Shown here: one piece after another, positions 9,276-17,479 of the stretch | How the letters are laid out: the number at the start of each line of letters is the position of its first letter | Position numbering within the stretch: position 1 is the stretch's first letter | Source of the DNA: Promicromonospora sukumoe | GTDB lineage: Bacteria > Actinomycetota > Actinomycetes > Actinomycetales > Cellulomonadaceae | Reading direction: 5' to 3' | DNA: 64,000 nucleotides | Assembly: GCF_014137995.1 (NCBI RefSeq) | Contig: NZ_JACGWV010000002.1 | Location: forward strand, 434,001-498,000 | Translations under genes and position numbers: made by a program | The notes under the pieces: generated by a model | What the model was told of the DNA's origin: nothing | What the model saw: only the letters and a program-made list of their open reading frames with translations | Databases searched by the model: none

Positions 9276-12200
9276 CAGCGGACCTCCTCGCGGTAGGTGG
9301 TGTCGCGGGCCTGCGCGGCGACGCGCCCGCCCACCCCGGCGGCGACCAGCACCAGCCCGGCCACGGCGGCGGCGAGCACCAGGGCGGTGCCGCCGGTCGC
9401 TAGGACGAACTGTGCGGGCGGGGCGGCGTCGATACCGGTCAGGGTCGCGCCGGCCAGTCCGCCCGCGGCCAGCCGGGCCACGGCCCAGCCGGCGACCGCG
9501 CCGACGGCGAGCGCCACGACGCCGACGACGACCAGCTCGGCCGCGCGGGCCAGCCCCTGCGCGGCGGGCCCGAGGCCGACGGCGCGCAGCACGATGACCT
9601 CGCCGCGCCGCTGACGCAGGGTGGCGACGGCGACGGCGAGCACGCCCGCCAGCGCGAGCACCGCCGCCCCTGCCGCGGCGAGCCAGAACGAGACGCGGAC
9701 CGGCACGGCCGTGTCGGCGGAGCCGTAGCCCGGGACGGTCACGGTGGGCTGCTCGCGGCTGCTGGTGCCCGCGGCCTCGGCGCTGTCCCTCGCCTCCTGG
9801 GCCAGGCCCGCGACGGCAGCGGCCGGCGCGCCGGCGCCGGGCGGGCCGGCCGCGAGCCAGACCTCGCTGGTCAGGACGGGGTCGCTCACCTCGCGGACCA
9901 GCACGGCGGCGAGCGCCCCGCGGTCCACCACGGCCGCGTAGGGGGCGAGGGCGCCGGGCACCGTGCCCGACGTCGCGACGACGGTCACGGGCAGCCGGGT
10001 GCCGCCGAGGGTCAGCTCGAAGGTGTCGCCCGTCGCGACGCCCAGGGCGTCGGCCAGCGACGACGACGCCAGCAGCGGGGCGGGGGCCGCGTCCGGGGTG
10101 CTCAGGAGGCGCAGCTTTCCGGCCGCCGACACGTCGTCGCCCAGCGGCACCGTCAGCTCGGCCGCTCCCTCCGCCAGCTCCAGACCGGGGGGACCGTCGA
10201 AGCTCTCGGACGGCGTCCACGTCGGCGGGTCGACGCGCAGGCCGCCCGCCGCGATGTCCTGCACGGCCAGCGTCAGCTCACCGACGGACCAGCCGGGCCG
10301 CAGGTTCACGTCCAGGGCGGCGATCCGCCACGTCTGGCCCGGCGGCGGTGCGGGGACCTCGCCGGTGAGCTGGTGCGCGACCTCGTCCTCGCCGAGGGTG
10401 CCGTCGCCGCCGTCACCGTCCGTGAGCTGACCGAGGTCGACGACGGCCAGCGACCCGTCGGGGGCGGCGAGCAGGAAGGACAGGTCGATCTGGTGCCGCG
10501 GCGCCCAGCCGCCCAGGTCGACGTCGACGGTCTCGTGGTAGCGGCCGCGCACGGTGACGCTGATGTCGCGGGCGTCACCGGCCAGGACGGGCGCATCGGC
10601 GAAGGCGTCGCTCGCCAGGTCACCGGACAGCGCCGCGGTGTCGAGCACCTCCTCCGGTGCACGCACCACCCGCGGCACGTCCGCGGCGGGCAGGGCCAGC
10701 AGCGTGACGGGCAGCCCGTCGGAGTACGCCGTCGCGGACAGCACGGGTGCCGCGGCGCGCGCGGTGCTGCCCGGACCGGAGCCGCCCGGCAGGAACGGGG
10801 CCGGGTCGAGGCGCCCGCTCTCCGGGGCCGTGACGCGCACGTCCGCGCCGTTGGTGAGCACGTCGACGTCGGCCCGGAGGCGTTCAGCGGTGCCGGTGTA
10901 GCCGCCGGCGAGGGTCGCGGCGCCGCCGGCGAGCACGAGCAGGACCACCGGCACCACGTACACGACGATCCGGCGCGCGACCTGTCGCGCCGCGAGCGGT
11001 CCGACGACGCCGCGCGACCGCGCGGCGAGGCCCGCCCACAGGCGCGTGGCGGGCCCGAGCACCGCCATCGCGGCCACCGCGAGCGCCGCGAGCACCAGTG
11101 CGGGCGCCGCGGCCGCGGCCGGGTCGGTGCGCAGGCCGGAGGGCGTGGACACGAGCGGGGAGCCGTACCGCAGGAGCTGGTTCACGCTGACCGCGGCGGC
11201 GGCGACCGTCAGCACGACGGTGCCGAGCGCGGCGACCTGGCGCACCCGGCCGGAGCGGTCCGTCACCTGGCGCCGCACCGCGGCCCGCGCCTGGAGCGCC
11301 GCGACCAGGACGAGCGTGGCGGCGGCCACCACGGCGACCGCGAGCGCCACGGCCAGCGGCGTCGCGGCGGAGACCGCCGCACCGGACCCCACGACCGCGC
11401 GCAAGGCGCCCCAGGCGGCGACCCCGCCCGCGACGGCGGCGGTGAGCGCGAGGAGCGCGCCCTCCACGGCGGCCGCGGCCGTCACCGTGCCCGGCCCGGC
11501 GCCGCGGGAGACCAGGAGCGCGACCTCGCCCTGACGAGTGGCCGCGAGCAGCCGGGCCACCTGTACCAGCGCGACCAGGCCGACGAGGGCCAGCAGGCAC
11601 AGCGGGACGAGCGCGACGGCGTCCGCGGCGCGCAGGGCGGCCGCCAGGTCGCCGGCCGTGACGTCGAGCGTGCCCGTGACGGTCAGCCCTCGGGGCGCGA
11701 CGTCGGCGTCCTCCCCCAGCAGGCGGTCGACCTCGCCGGTGAGCACCGCGAGGGCGGGCAGGTCCTCGGGGGTGACCGCGGCGCCGTCGGGCACCACCGT
11801 CCAGCGTGCGAACGGGTCGGTGTCGAGGCCGGTGAGCACGTCCTGGCTCACCACGACGGGGCCGGGGTAGGCGCCGTCCGCGCCGGTGAGCGCGCTCGGG
11901 TCGCCGAGCCAGACCGCGTCGTCGGGCGCCGTGACGCGCCAGGTCGCGCTGATCGTGACCGGCGTGCCGGTGCGTGCGGCGTCGTCCGGGTCCACGCCGA
12001 GGCGCAGCGTGTCGCCGACCGCCAGCCCGGCGGCCTCGGCGGCGTCCGCCTGGACGGCCGCCTCGTCCGCGGCGGCGGGCCAGGCGCCGTCGACGACGGT
12101 GACGCCGCTCGCGCCCGCGCCGGACAGCGCCTCCTGCCGCGAGGGTGCGGGCAGCAGCGCCACCGACCAGCGGCCGAGGTCCTGCCCGTCGGGGCCCGTC

Positions 12201-12517
12201 GTGTACCGGGGCTCGGTGCGCAGGTCGTAGGTGACGCGGTGGGGTACGCCGTCGAGCAGGTCGGCGAGCACCTCCTGGACGCGGGCGTCCTGGGCGTCGG
12301 CCTCCGCGCCGTCCGCCACGCGGGTGGCGAGCTGCACGGCCCGGCCCGAGGGCTCGGCCGCGGCCAGCCCGTCGCGGGCTCCCGCCGTGGCTGCGGCCTG
12401 CGTCCAGCCGACGGTCACGCCCAGGGCGCCGGTCAGCACCGCCACCAGCAGCCAGACGAGCGCGAGGAGCCCGCGGTGCGCCGTGGAACGGCGGGCTAGG
12501 AGGGTGGCTCGACTCAC
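9275..12517 (-). CDS. FtsX-like ABC exporter permease, second of two
   Basis: 1,080 residues, the same double-FtsX architecture as its downstream neighbour but divergent in sequence. N-terminal hydrophobic segment (LLALVWLLVAVLTGALGVTV), long outer domain, VALLVSRGAGPGTVTAAAAVEGALL coupling region in the middle, and a second RRGEVIVLRAVGLGPAAQGL near the C-terminus. The GTG at 12517 is preceded by TACCTT with a 6-nt gap, so the message is probably leaderless; the longer frame to 12604 is unsupported. First gene of the four-gene exporter operon. Confidence 0.86.
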   Translation of the reverse strand: MSRATLLARRSTAHRGLLALVWLLVAVLTGALGVTVGWTQAAATAGARDGLAAAEPSGRAVQLATRVADGAEADAQDARVQEVLADLLDGVPHRVTYDLRTEPRYTTGPDGQDLGRWSVALLPAPSRQEALSGAGASGVTVVDGAWPAAADEAAVQADAAEAAGLAVGDTLRLGVDPDDAARTGTPVTISATWRVTAPDDAVWLGDPSALTGADGAYPGPVVVSQDVLTGLDTDPFARWTVVPDGAAVTPEDLPALAVLTGEVDRLLGEDADVAPRGLTVTGTLDVTAGDLAAALRAADAVALVPLCLLALVGLVALVQVARLLAATRQGEVALLVSRGAGPGTVTAAAAVEGALLALTAAVAGGVAAWGALRAVVGSGAAVSAATPLAVALAVAVVAAATLVLVAALQARAAVRRQVTDRSGRVRQVAALGTVVLTVAAAAVSVNQLLRYGSPLVSTPSGLRTDPAAAAAPALVLAALAVAAMAVLGPATRLWAGLAARSRGVVGPLAARQVARRIVVYVVPVVLLVLAGGAATLAGGYTGTAERLRADVDVLTNGADVRVTAPESGRLDPAPFLPGGSGPGSTARAAAPVLSATAYSDGLPVTLLALPAADVPRVVRAPEEVLDTAALSGDLASDAFADAPVLAGDARDISVTVRGRYHETVDVDLGGWAPRHQIDLSFLLAAPDGSLAVVDLGQLTDGDGGDGTLGEDEVAHQLTGEVPAPPPGQTWRIAALDVNLRPGWSVGELTLAVQDIAAGGLRVDPPTWTPSESFDGPPGLELAEGAAELTVPLGDDVSAAGKLRLLSTPDAAPAPLLASSSLADALGVATGDTFELTLGGTRLPVTVVATSGTVPGALAPYAAVVDRGALAAVLVREVSDPVLTSEVWLAAGPPGAGAPAAAVAGLAQEARDSAEAAGTSSREQPTVTVPGYGSADTAVPVRVSFWLAAAGAAVLALAGVLAVAVATLRQRRGEVIVLRAVGLGPAAQGLARAAELVVVGVVALAVGAVAGWAVARLAAGGLAGATLTGIDAAPPAQFVLATGGTALVLAAAVAGLVLVAAGVGGRVAAQARDTTYREEVR

Positions 12518-12523
12518 GGGGCC

Positions 12524-12529
12524 AAGGTA
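12524..12529 (-). promoter_or_regulatory. Leaderless -10 element of the exporter operon
   Basis: On the minus strand, TACCTT is followed by six bases and then the GTG at 12517. This is the TANNNT-N6/7-RTG arrangement of actinobacterial leaderless genes. It supports 12517 as both transcription and translation start. Confidence 0.55.
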
Positions 12530-12612
12530 GCCCGGCCCTGTGACACGCACGACGAAACTAGGGCCGCCCGGGGCAACGATCCGGTCACGCCGCCCTCCGG
12601 TCACGTCAACGA

Positions 12613-12674
12613 GTTCGGCCGGTTGCTCTGAGTCAGGTCCATCGTTGGACCTGACTCAGAGCAACCGGCCGAAC
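12613..12674. terminator. Perfect 29-bp inverted repeat after citrate synthase
   Basis: Arms 12613-12641 and 12646-12674 match without error around a 4-nt loop. It lies 25 bp after the citrate synthase stop and before the exporter promoter, so a rho-independent-like terminator without a T-run is likely. The arms resemble those of the hairpin at 50934-50991 (about 19 of 25 positions). Confidence 0.75.
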
Positions 12675-12698
12675 TGGAAAGCAGGCCCCAGGCTCAGC

Positions 12699-14006
12699 TC
12701 AGCGCTGGTTCGCCGGGACGTACGGACGCTCGGTGGCGCCGGTGTAGACCTGGCGCGGGCGCCCGATCTTGGTCTGCGGGTCCTTGATCATCTCGCGCCA
12801 CTGGGCGATCCAGCCGGGCATGCGGCCCAGCGCGAACAGCGGCGTGAACATGGCGGGCTCGAAGCCCATGGCCTTGTAGATGAGGCCCGTGTAGAAGTCG
12901 ACGTTCGGGTAGAGCTTGCGCTCCACGAAGTAGTCGTCCGAGAGGGCGATCTCCTCCAGGCCACGCGCGATGTCGAGCAGCTCGTCCTTGGCGCCGAGCT
13001 TGTCGAGCACCTCGTCGGCCGACTTCTTCACGATGGCGGCGCGCGGGTCGTACGACTTGTAGACCCGGTGGCCGAAGCCCATCAGGCGCACGCCGTCCTG
13101 CTTGTTCTTGACCTTCTCCATGAAGGTCTCGACGGTCTCGCCACCGGAGCGGATCTTCTCCAGCATGGTGAGCACGGCCTCGTTGGCGCCGCCGTGCGCG
13201 GGGCCCGAGAGCGCGTTGACGCCCGCGGCCACTGATGCGTACAGGGTCGCGTTCGACGAGCCGACCACGCGCACCGTGGACGTGGAGCAGTTCTGCTCGT
13301 GGTCCGCGTGCAGCACGAGCAGCTTCTCCAGCGCGTCCACGATCACCGGGTCGGCCTCGTAGGCCTCGTACGGCGTCGCGAACGTCATGCGCAGGAAGTC
13401 CTCGACGTAGCCGCGCGAGTAGTCCGGGTACAGCAGGGGCTCGCCCACGCGGCGCCGGTGCAGGTAGGACGTGATGGTGCGCGTCTTGGCGAGCAGCAGC
13501 ACGGTGGCCAGGTCGACCTGCTCGTCGTCCGCCGGGTCGAGCGACTCCGGGTAGAACGTGGACAGCGCGTTCACCGCGGAGGCGAGCACCGCCATCGGGT
13601 GCGCGTTGCGAGGGAACGTTCCCATGAACGTGCGGAAGTCCTCATGCACCAGCGTGTGCCGGTTGACGCGCTCCGTGAACGCGTCCAGCTCCGAGGGGCT
13701 CGGCAGCTCGCCGTAGATGAGCAGGTAGGCCACCTCGAGGAAGCCCGAGCCGTCGGCGAGCTGGTCGATCGGGTAACCGCGGTAGCGCAGGATGCCGGCG
13801 TCGCCGTCGATGTAGGTGATCGAGGACTCGCACGACGCCGTGTTCATGAAACCGGGGTCGACCGTGACCAGACCCGTGTCCTTGAGCAGCGACGACACGA
13901 CGATGCCGTCGTTGCCCTCGCTGGCAGCGACGACAGGCAGGGTGTGAGTGGTTCCGTCGACGGCGAGCTCGACGCGGCTCGAGCCGTCCAGCGGTGTGGA
14001 GGTCAT
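12699..14006 (-). CDS. gltA: Citrate synthase
   Basis: 435 residues. Condenses oxaloacetate and acetyl-CoA to citrate, the entry step of the TCA cycle, in the cytoplasm. The three catalytic elements are visible: His in GPAHGGAN, His in MGFGHRVYKSYDPRA, and Asp in YPNVDFYTG. The N-terminal small beta domain (residues 1-60, ending YIDGDAGILRYRGYPID) is that of the long, hexameric type II enzymes. I chose the ATG at 14006 because AGGAAGG lies just upstream; the frame extends to 14081 without a ribosome site. Single-gene unit ended by a strong hairpin. Confidence 0.96.
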   Translation of the reverse strand: MTSTPLDGSSRVELAVDGTTHTLPVVAASEGNDGIVVSSLLKDTGLVTVDPGFMNTASCESSITYIDGDAGILRYRGYPIDQLADGSGFLEVAYLLIYGELPSPSELDAFTERVNRHTLVHEDFRTFMGTFPRNAHPMAVLASAVNALSTFYPESLDPADDEQVDLATVLLLAKTRTITSYLHRRRVGEPLLYPDYSRGYVEDFLRMTFATPYEAYEADPVIVDALEKLLVLHADHEQNCSTSTVRVVGSSNATLYASVAAGVNALSGPAHGGANEAVLTMLEKIRSGGETVETFMEKVKNKQDGVRLMGFGHRVYKSYDPRAAIVKKSADEVLDKLGAKDELLDIARGLEEIALSDDYFVERKLYPNVDFYTGLIYKAMGFEPAMFTPLFALGRMPGWIAQWREMIKDPQTKIGRPRQVYTGATERPYVPANQR

Positions 14007-14121
14007 GTCTTCCTTCCTGAGTGGCGCACGAGGGACGCTGCTGTGAAAGAAAGGTGTCGGGACAGCGTCGACCTGGGGCACGACAGTATCGCGCCCTGCT
14101 CTAGTTTTTCCAATCCATCGG

Positions 14122-15252
14122 TCAAGGCTGCGTGATGCGTGTCACAGCATCGGCAATCAGCGCGTCAGTCGAGGTCAGCGCCACCCGCGTGTGCGTGCCG
14201 TCGCCGTACAGATGCCCCGGCGCAGTGAGGATGCCGCGGGCCGCGAACCACTCGGCGACCGCCAGCCCGGGACGGCCGTCCGGCGCCGCCACCCAGAGGT
14301 ACAGGCCGGCCTCCGACCCGTCGATCACGAACCCCGCCTCGACGACCGCGGCGGCCAGCACCCGGCGCCGGGCGCCGTAGACGTCGCGCTGGGCGACCAC
14401 GTGCGCGTCGTCCGCCAGGGCCGCCGTCATCGCGGCCTGCACCGGCGCGGGCACGATGAGGCCCAGGTGCTTGCGGGTCTGCGTGAGGGCCGCGACCAGG
14501 GCGCCGTCGCCCGCGAGGAACGCCGCCCGGTAGCCCGCGATGCTGGACTGCTTGGACAGGGAATACGCGGCGAGCAGGCCCTCGTGCGACCCGCCGCACA
14601 CGCGCGGGTCCAGGATCGAGGGCACCCCGCCGGTGCCCGTCGCGGCGTCGTAGGGGGAATCCCACACCAGCTCGGCGTAGCACTCGTCGGAGACGACGAC
14701 GGCGCCGATCGCGCGCGCGGCCTCGACCACGGCGCGCAGCGCGTCGACGCCGAGCACCCGCCCCGTCGGGTTGCCGGGCGAGTTGACCCAGACCATCTTG
14801 ACGTCGTCCCGGCCGGCCCAGTCGGCGACGTCGTCCGTCGCCAGCGGCGTGGCGCCGGCGGCGCGGATGCCCGCCAGGTAGGTGGGGTAGGCGACGGCGG
14901 GGTGCACCACCACGTCGCCAGGGCCCAGGTGCAGCAGGGAGGGCAGGAGCCCCACGAGCTCCTTGGAGCCGACGGTCGGGACCACGGCTGCGGGGTCGAG
15001 GCCCGGCACACCGCGGCGCCGGGCGAACCAGTCCACCACGGACCGGCGCAGCGCGGGCGTGCCCGCCGTCGTCGGGTAGCCCGGCGCGTTCGACGCGGCC
15101 TCGAGCGCCCGCCGCACGACCTCGGGCGTCGGGTCCACGGGCGTGCCCATGGAGAGATCGATCAGCCCGCCCGGGTGAGCCTTCGCCGTGGCGGTGATGC
15201 CGTCGATCGAGTCCCAGGCAAAAGGGAGGTCAGATAAGTCGTGCAGACCCAT
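14122..15252 (-). CDS. dapC: Succinyldiaminopimelate transaminase
   Basis: 376-residue fold-type I PLP aminotransferase. The PLP lysine is in SLSKQSSIAGYR, the substrate/PLP motifs NSPGNPTGR and SDECYAELVW are intact, and the N-terminus (DLPFAWDSIDGITATAKAHPGGLIDLSMGTPVDPTP) is that of actinobacterial DapC. It acts in the succinylase branch of lysine and meso-diaminopimelate synthesis. It lies 12 bp after fdxA on the same strand; the fdxA-dapC pair is a conserved actinobacterial arrangement, which supports the assignment over a generic AspC-like enzyme. No clear ribosome site, so translation may be coupled to fdxA. Confidence 0.9.
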   Translation of the reverse strand: MGLHDLSDLPFAWDSIDGITATAKAHPGGLIDLSMGTPVDPTPEVVRRALEAASNAPGYPTTAGTPALRRSVVDWFARRRGVPGLDPAAVVPTVGSKELVGLLPSLLHLGPGDVVVHPAVAYPTYLAGIRAAGATPLATDDVADWAGRDDVKMVWVNSPGNPTGRVLGVDALRAVVEAARAIGAVVVSDECYAELVWDSPYDAATGTGGVPSILDPRVCGGSHEGLLAAYSLSKQSSIAGYRAAFLAGDGALVAALTQTRKHLGLIVPAPVQAAMTAALADDAHVVAQRDVYGARRRVLAAAVVEAGFVIDGSEAGLYLWVAAPDGRPGLAVAEWFAARGILTAPGHLYGDGTHTRVALTSTDALIADAVTRITQP

Positions 15253-15264
15253 GCTGGCGGGCCG

Positions 15265-15582
15265 TCAGGCCTGGGGCGGAAGGGCCGCGATCATCGGGTC
15301 GTCCTTCTGGATGACGCCCATCTTCGCGGCGCCGCCGGGCGAGCCCAGGTCGTCGAAGAACTCCACGTTCGCGCGGTAGTAGTCCTTCCACTCGTCGGGG
15401 ACGTCGTCCTCGTAGTAGATGGCCTCGACCGGGCACACCGGCTCGCAGGCGCCGCAGTCGACGCACTCGTCCGGGTGGATGTACAGGGAGCGACTGCCCT
15501 CGTAGATGCAGTCCACGGGACACTCCTCGATGCACGCCCGGTCCTTGACGTCGACGCACGGCTGAGCGATCACGTAGGTCAC
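15265..15582 (-). CDS. fdxA: Seven-iron ferredoxin FdxA
   Basis: 105 residues. Cysteines in [19 protein letters not shown] and [16 protein letters not shown] give the bacterial [3Fe-4S][4Fe-4S] ferredoxin pattern, followed by the typical C-terminal extension ([22 protein letters not shown]). Cytosolic electron carrier. GTG start at 15582 with GGAAGG upstream. Operon with dapC. This is distinct from the small single-cluster ferredoxin paired with the P450 at 15995-16192. Confidence 0.95.
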   Translation of the reverse strand: MTYVIAQPCVDVKDRACIEECPVDCIYEGSRSLYIHPDECVDCGACEPVCPVEAIYYEDDVPDEWKDYYRANVEFFDDLGSPGGAAKMGVIQKDDPMIAALPPQA

Positions 15583-15720
15583 TTGGAGGGTGTCCTTCCA
15601 CTTCCGGACTGAGGGGCATGCACGGTGCCGGCCGCGGGACGAGCCCGGCGGGGCGATCCTAGTATCTCCCGGGACGCCCCCTGATCCCCACCGGTCTCAC
15701 GCAGCGGAAGGAGAACAGAC

Positions 15721-16020
15721 GTGACATTCGCTACACCTCCCGCCTCCGGCGGGTGGCGGGACCTGCGGCCGGGCACCCGCGTGGTGGTCCGGCGCCGGCT
15801 CGCGCCGGCCGGCCCGCTCGTGTCCGACGGCGGCGCGGCGCACCGCTGGACGGACCTGACCGGCCACGTCGTCGAGGTGTCCGACGCCGGCCTGCGGCTG
15901 CGGACGGACCCCCTCCCGGGCCGGGGCGAGCCGCAGGAGGTCGACGTGGCGGCCGCCGACATCGAGGCCGCCAAGCCGATCCCCCCACGACCCGTCAGGC
16001 GTTCTGGTCCACCCAGATGA
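15721..16020 (+). CDS. Short orphan domain, probably the N-terminal remnant of a longer protein
   Basis: 99 residues starting at GTG 15721 behind GGAAGGAGA. The chain is a small beta-rich domain (GTRVVVRRRL, HRWTDLTGHVVEVSDAGLRLRTD, EVDVAAADIEAAKPIPPRPVRR). From memory, similar segments open longer actinobacterial GNAT proteins found beside fdxA and dapC; no acetyltransferase part remains here. The reading frame ends by running 26 bp into the 3' end of the convergent ferredoxin gene, as if a longer gene had been cut and a P450/ferredoxin pair joined on. It may still be translated, or be a decaying fragment. The family link is inference. Confidence 0.6.
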   Translation: MTFATPPASGGWRDLRPGTRVVVRRRLAPAGPLVSDGGAAHRWTDLTGHVVEVSDAGLRLRTDPLPGRGEPQEVDVAAADIEAAKPIPPRPVRRSGPPR

Positions 16021-16192
16021 CGCCGGTCGGGCACATGCTCACGGCCTCCTGCACCGCGAAGTCCTGCTCGGGAGCCGGACGCTCGTCGAGCAGCACGACG
16101 ATGCCCTCCTCGTCCTGGTCGAACACGTCGGGTGCGAGCAGGACGCACTGGCCGGCGCCGCAGCAGGCGTCGCGGTCCACGTTGATCTTCAT
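15995..16192 (-). CDS. Single-cluster ferredoxin, P450 partner
   Basis: 65 residues. C10-x5-C16 (in ACCGAGQC) and a distal CP (MCPTGVIW) fit the small [3Fe-4S] ferredoxins that feed electrons to bacterial P450s, and APDVFDQDEEGIVVLL is the family's middle motif. It starts 4 bp after the stop of the P450 gene on the same strand, so it is almost certainly co-translated and serves that enzyme. Its last 26 bp overlap the end of the convergent 99-residue gene. Confidence 0.92.
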   Translation of the reverse strand: MKINVDRDACCGAGQCVLLAPDVFDQDEEGIVVLLDERPAPEQDFAVQEAVSMCPTGVIWVDQNA

Positions 16193-16196
16193 GGGG

Positions 16197-17402
16197 TCAC
16201 TCTCCCCACTTGACGGGCAGTTCGTCGAATCCGGCCACGAGGAGCCCCTCCTTGCGGGGCACCGACTCGAGCGGTACGGCGAGCTCCAGCGTCGGCACCT
16301 TGCGCACCAGGGTGGCGAGCACGATCTGCAGCTCGGTGCGCGCCAGCGACTGGCCGAGACACGAGTAGGAGCCCGCGCCGAAGGACAGGTGCGGGTTGGG
16401 CCGGCGGCCCAGGTCCATCTCGTCCGCGCCCTCGAACGCGCCCTCGTCCCGGTTCGCCGCGGCGAGGCTGCACACCACGGTCGTGCCGGCGGGGACGGTC
16501 TCTCCCGCGACCTCGACGTCCTCGTCCACCCAGCGCACCATGCCGAAGCCCGCGTTCGGGTCGAACCGCAGCGACTCCTCGACGGCGGTGCGTACCAGCG
16601 ACGGGTCGGCGACGAGCTGCTCCCACCGGGCGCGGTCGCCCAGGAACAGCGCCATCATCTTGGCGATGTGGCTCGCGGTGGTCTCGTGGCCGGCCACGAG
16701 CAGCGCCATGCTGGTGCCGTTCACCGTCTGCGCCGTCAGCCGCGGGTCGTTCTGGTCCACGAGCGCGATGAGCTCGGAGATCAGGTCCTCGCCCGGGTCG
16801 GTCCGCTTGGCCTCGACCAGCCCGGCCATGTACGCGCCGAACTCCTGGCGCGCCGCCGAGATCTCCTCCTGCGTGTACCGGGTGGTGCTCAGCGCCGTGT
16901 CCGACCAGTACGGGAACCGCTCCCGCTCGTCCTCCGGCACGCCCAGCAGCTCGCAGATCGCCCACACCGGCAGCGGGAACGCGACCGACGGGACCAGGTC
17001 CGCGCTGGTTCCGGTGGCGAGCATGTCGTCGACGAGCTGCTCGGCCTTGGCCGTGATGCCCGGGGCCATCGCCTGCACCCGCTTGGCCGTGAACGTCGCG
17101 TTCACCAGGCGCCGCCACGCCTGGTGCTGCTCCTCGTCCGCCATCACGCCGGTCGGGTCGTTGCTGAACGTGCCGCCGTCGTCCTGCGAGCCGACGCCGG
17201 TGCCCCCGGCCGGGATGACGCGCCCGAACCGTCCGTCGGTGAGCATGGCGCGCACGTCGTCGTACCGGGTCAGCAGGGTGGCCTCGCCGCCGCTGGCGAG
17301 GCGCACCCTGGCCACGGGGCACTGCTGCCGCAGCTCGGCCCACTCCGGCGGCGGCTCGATGGCGCGGTCCGACGGGATGGGGTATTCGAGCAGGTCAGAC
17401 AT
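16197..17402 (-). CDS. Cytochrome P450
   Basis: 401 residues, soluble bacterial type. I-helix oxygen-activation motif AGHETT, K-helix EESLR (an intact ExxR), and heme motif FGAGSYSCLG with the ligand at about Cys348. It starts at ATG 17402 with GGAGG seven bases upstream. Co-transcribed with its ferredoxin. The N-terminal PIPSDRAIEPPPEWAELRQQCPVARV resembles CYP105/CYP107-like monooxygenases; the substrate cannot be read from the sequence. No ferredoxin reductase is nearby. Confidence 0.94.
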   Translation of the reverse strand: MSDLLEYPIPSDRAIEPPPEWAELRQQCPVARVRLASGGEATLLTRYDDVRAMLTDGRFGRVIPAGGTGVGSQDDGGTFSNDPTGVMADEEQHQAWRRLVNATFTAKRVQAMAPGITAKAEQLVDDMLATGTSADLVPSVAFPLPVWAICELLGVPEDERERFPYWSDTALSTTRYTQEEISAARQEFGAYMAGLVEAKRTDPGEDLISELIALVDQNDPRLTAQTVNGTSMALLVAGHETTASHIAKMMALFLGDRARWEQLVADPSLVRTAVEESLRFDPNAGFGMVRWVDEDVEVAGETVPAGTTVVCSLAAANRDEGAFEGADEMDLGRRPNPHLSFGAGSYSCLGQSLARTELQIVLATLVRKVPTLELAVPLESVPRKEGLLVAGFDELPVKWGE

Positions 17403-17419
17403 CTTGTCCTCCGGTTGGC

Positions 17420-17440
17420 TGAGGGGGTGTGTCCCCCTCA
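17420..17440. terminator. Short hairpin between glgP and the P450 gene
   Basis: TGAGGGGG and CCCCCTCA pair across a 5-nt loop in the 77-bp gap between the glgP stop and the P450 start. It may end the glgP message or reduce read-through into the P450 gene. Confidence 0.45.
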
Positions 17441-17479
17441 TCCAATACCGGCCCGGGTGAATCGGACAAGGGTGTCCGG

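Noticed and set aside
6396..9296. Plus-strand open frame of 966 codons over the first FtsX-like gene
   Set aside because: Low-complexity Gly/Arg/Val-rich translation without motifs, mirroring the codon bias of the real minus-strand permease; typical GC-rich antisense shadow.
10373..12499. Plus-strand open frame of 708 codons over the second FtsX-like gene
   Set aside because: Same shadow pattern, no ribosome site and no recognisable domain.
12613..12674. Long inverted repeats taken as insertion-sequence ends
   Set aside because: Each hairpin is a single compact palindrome with a short loop at a gene end; no transposase gene lies between any pair.
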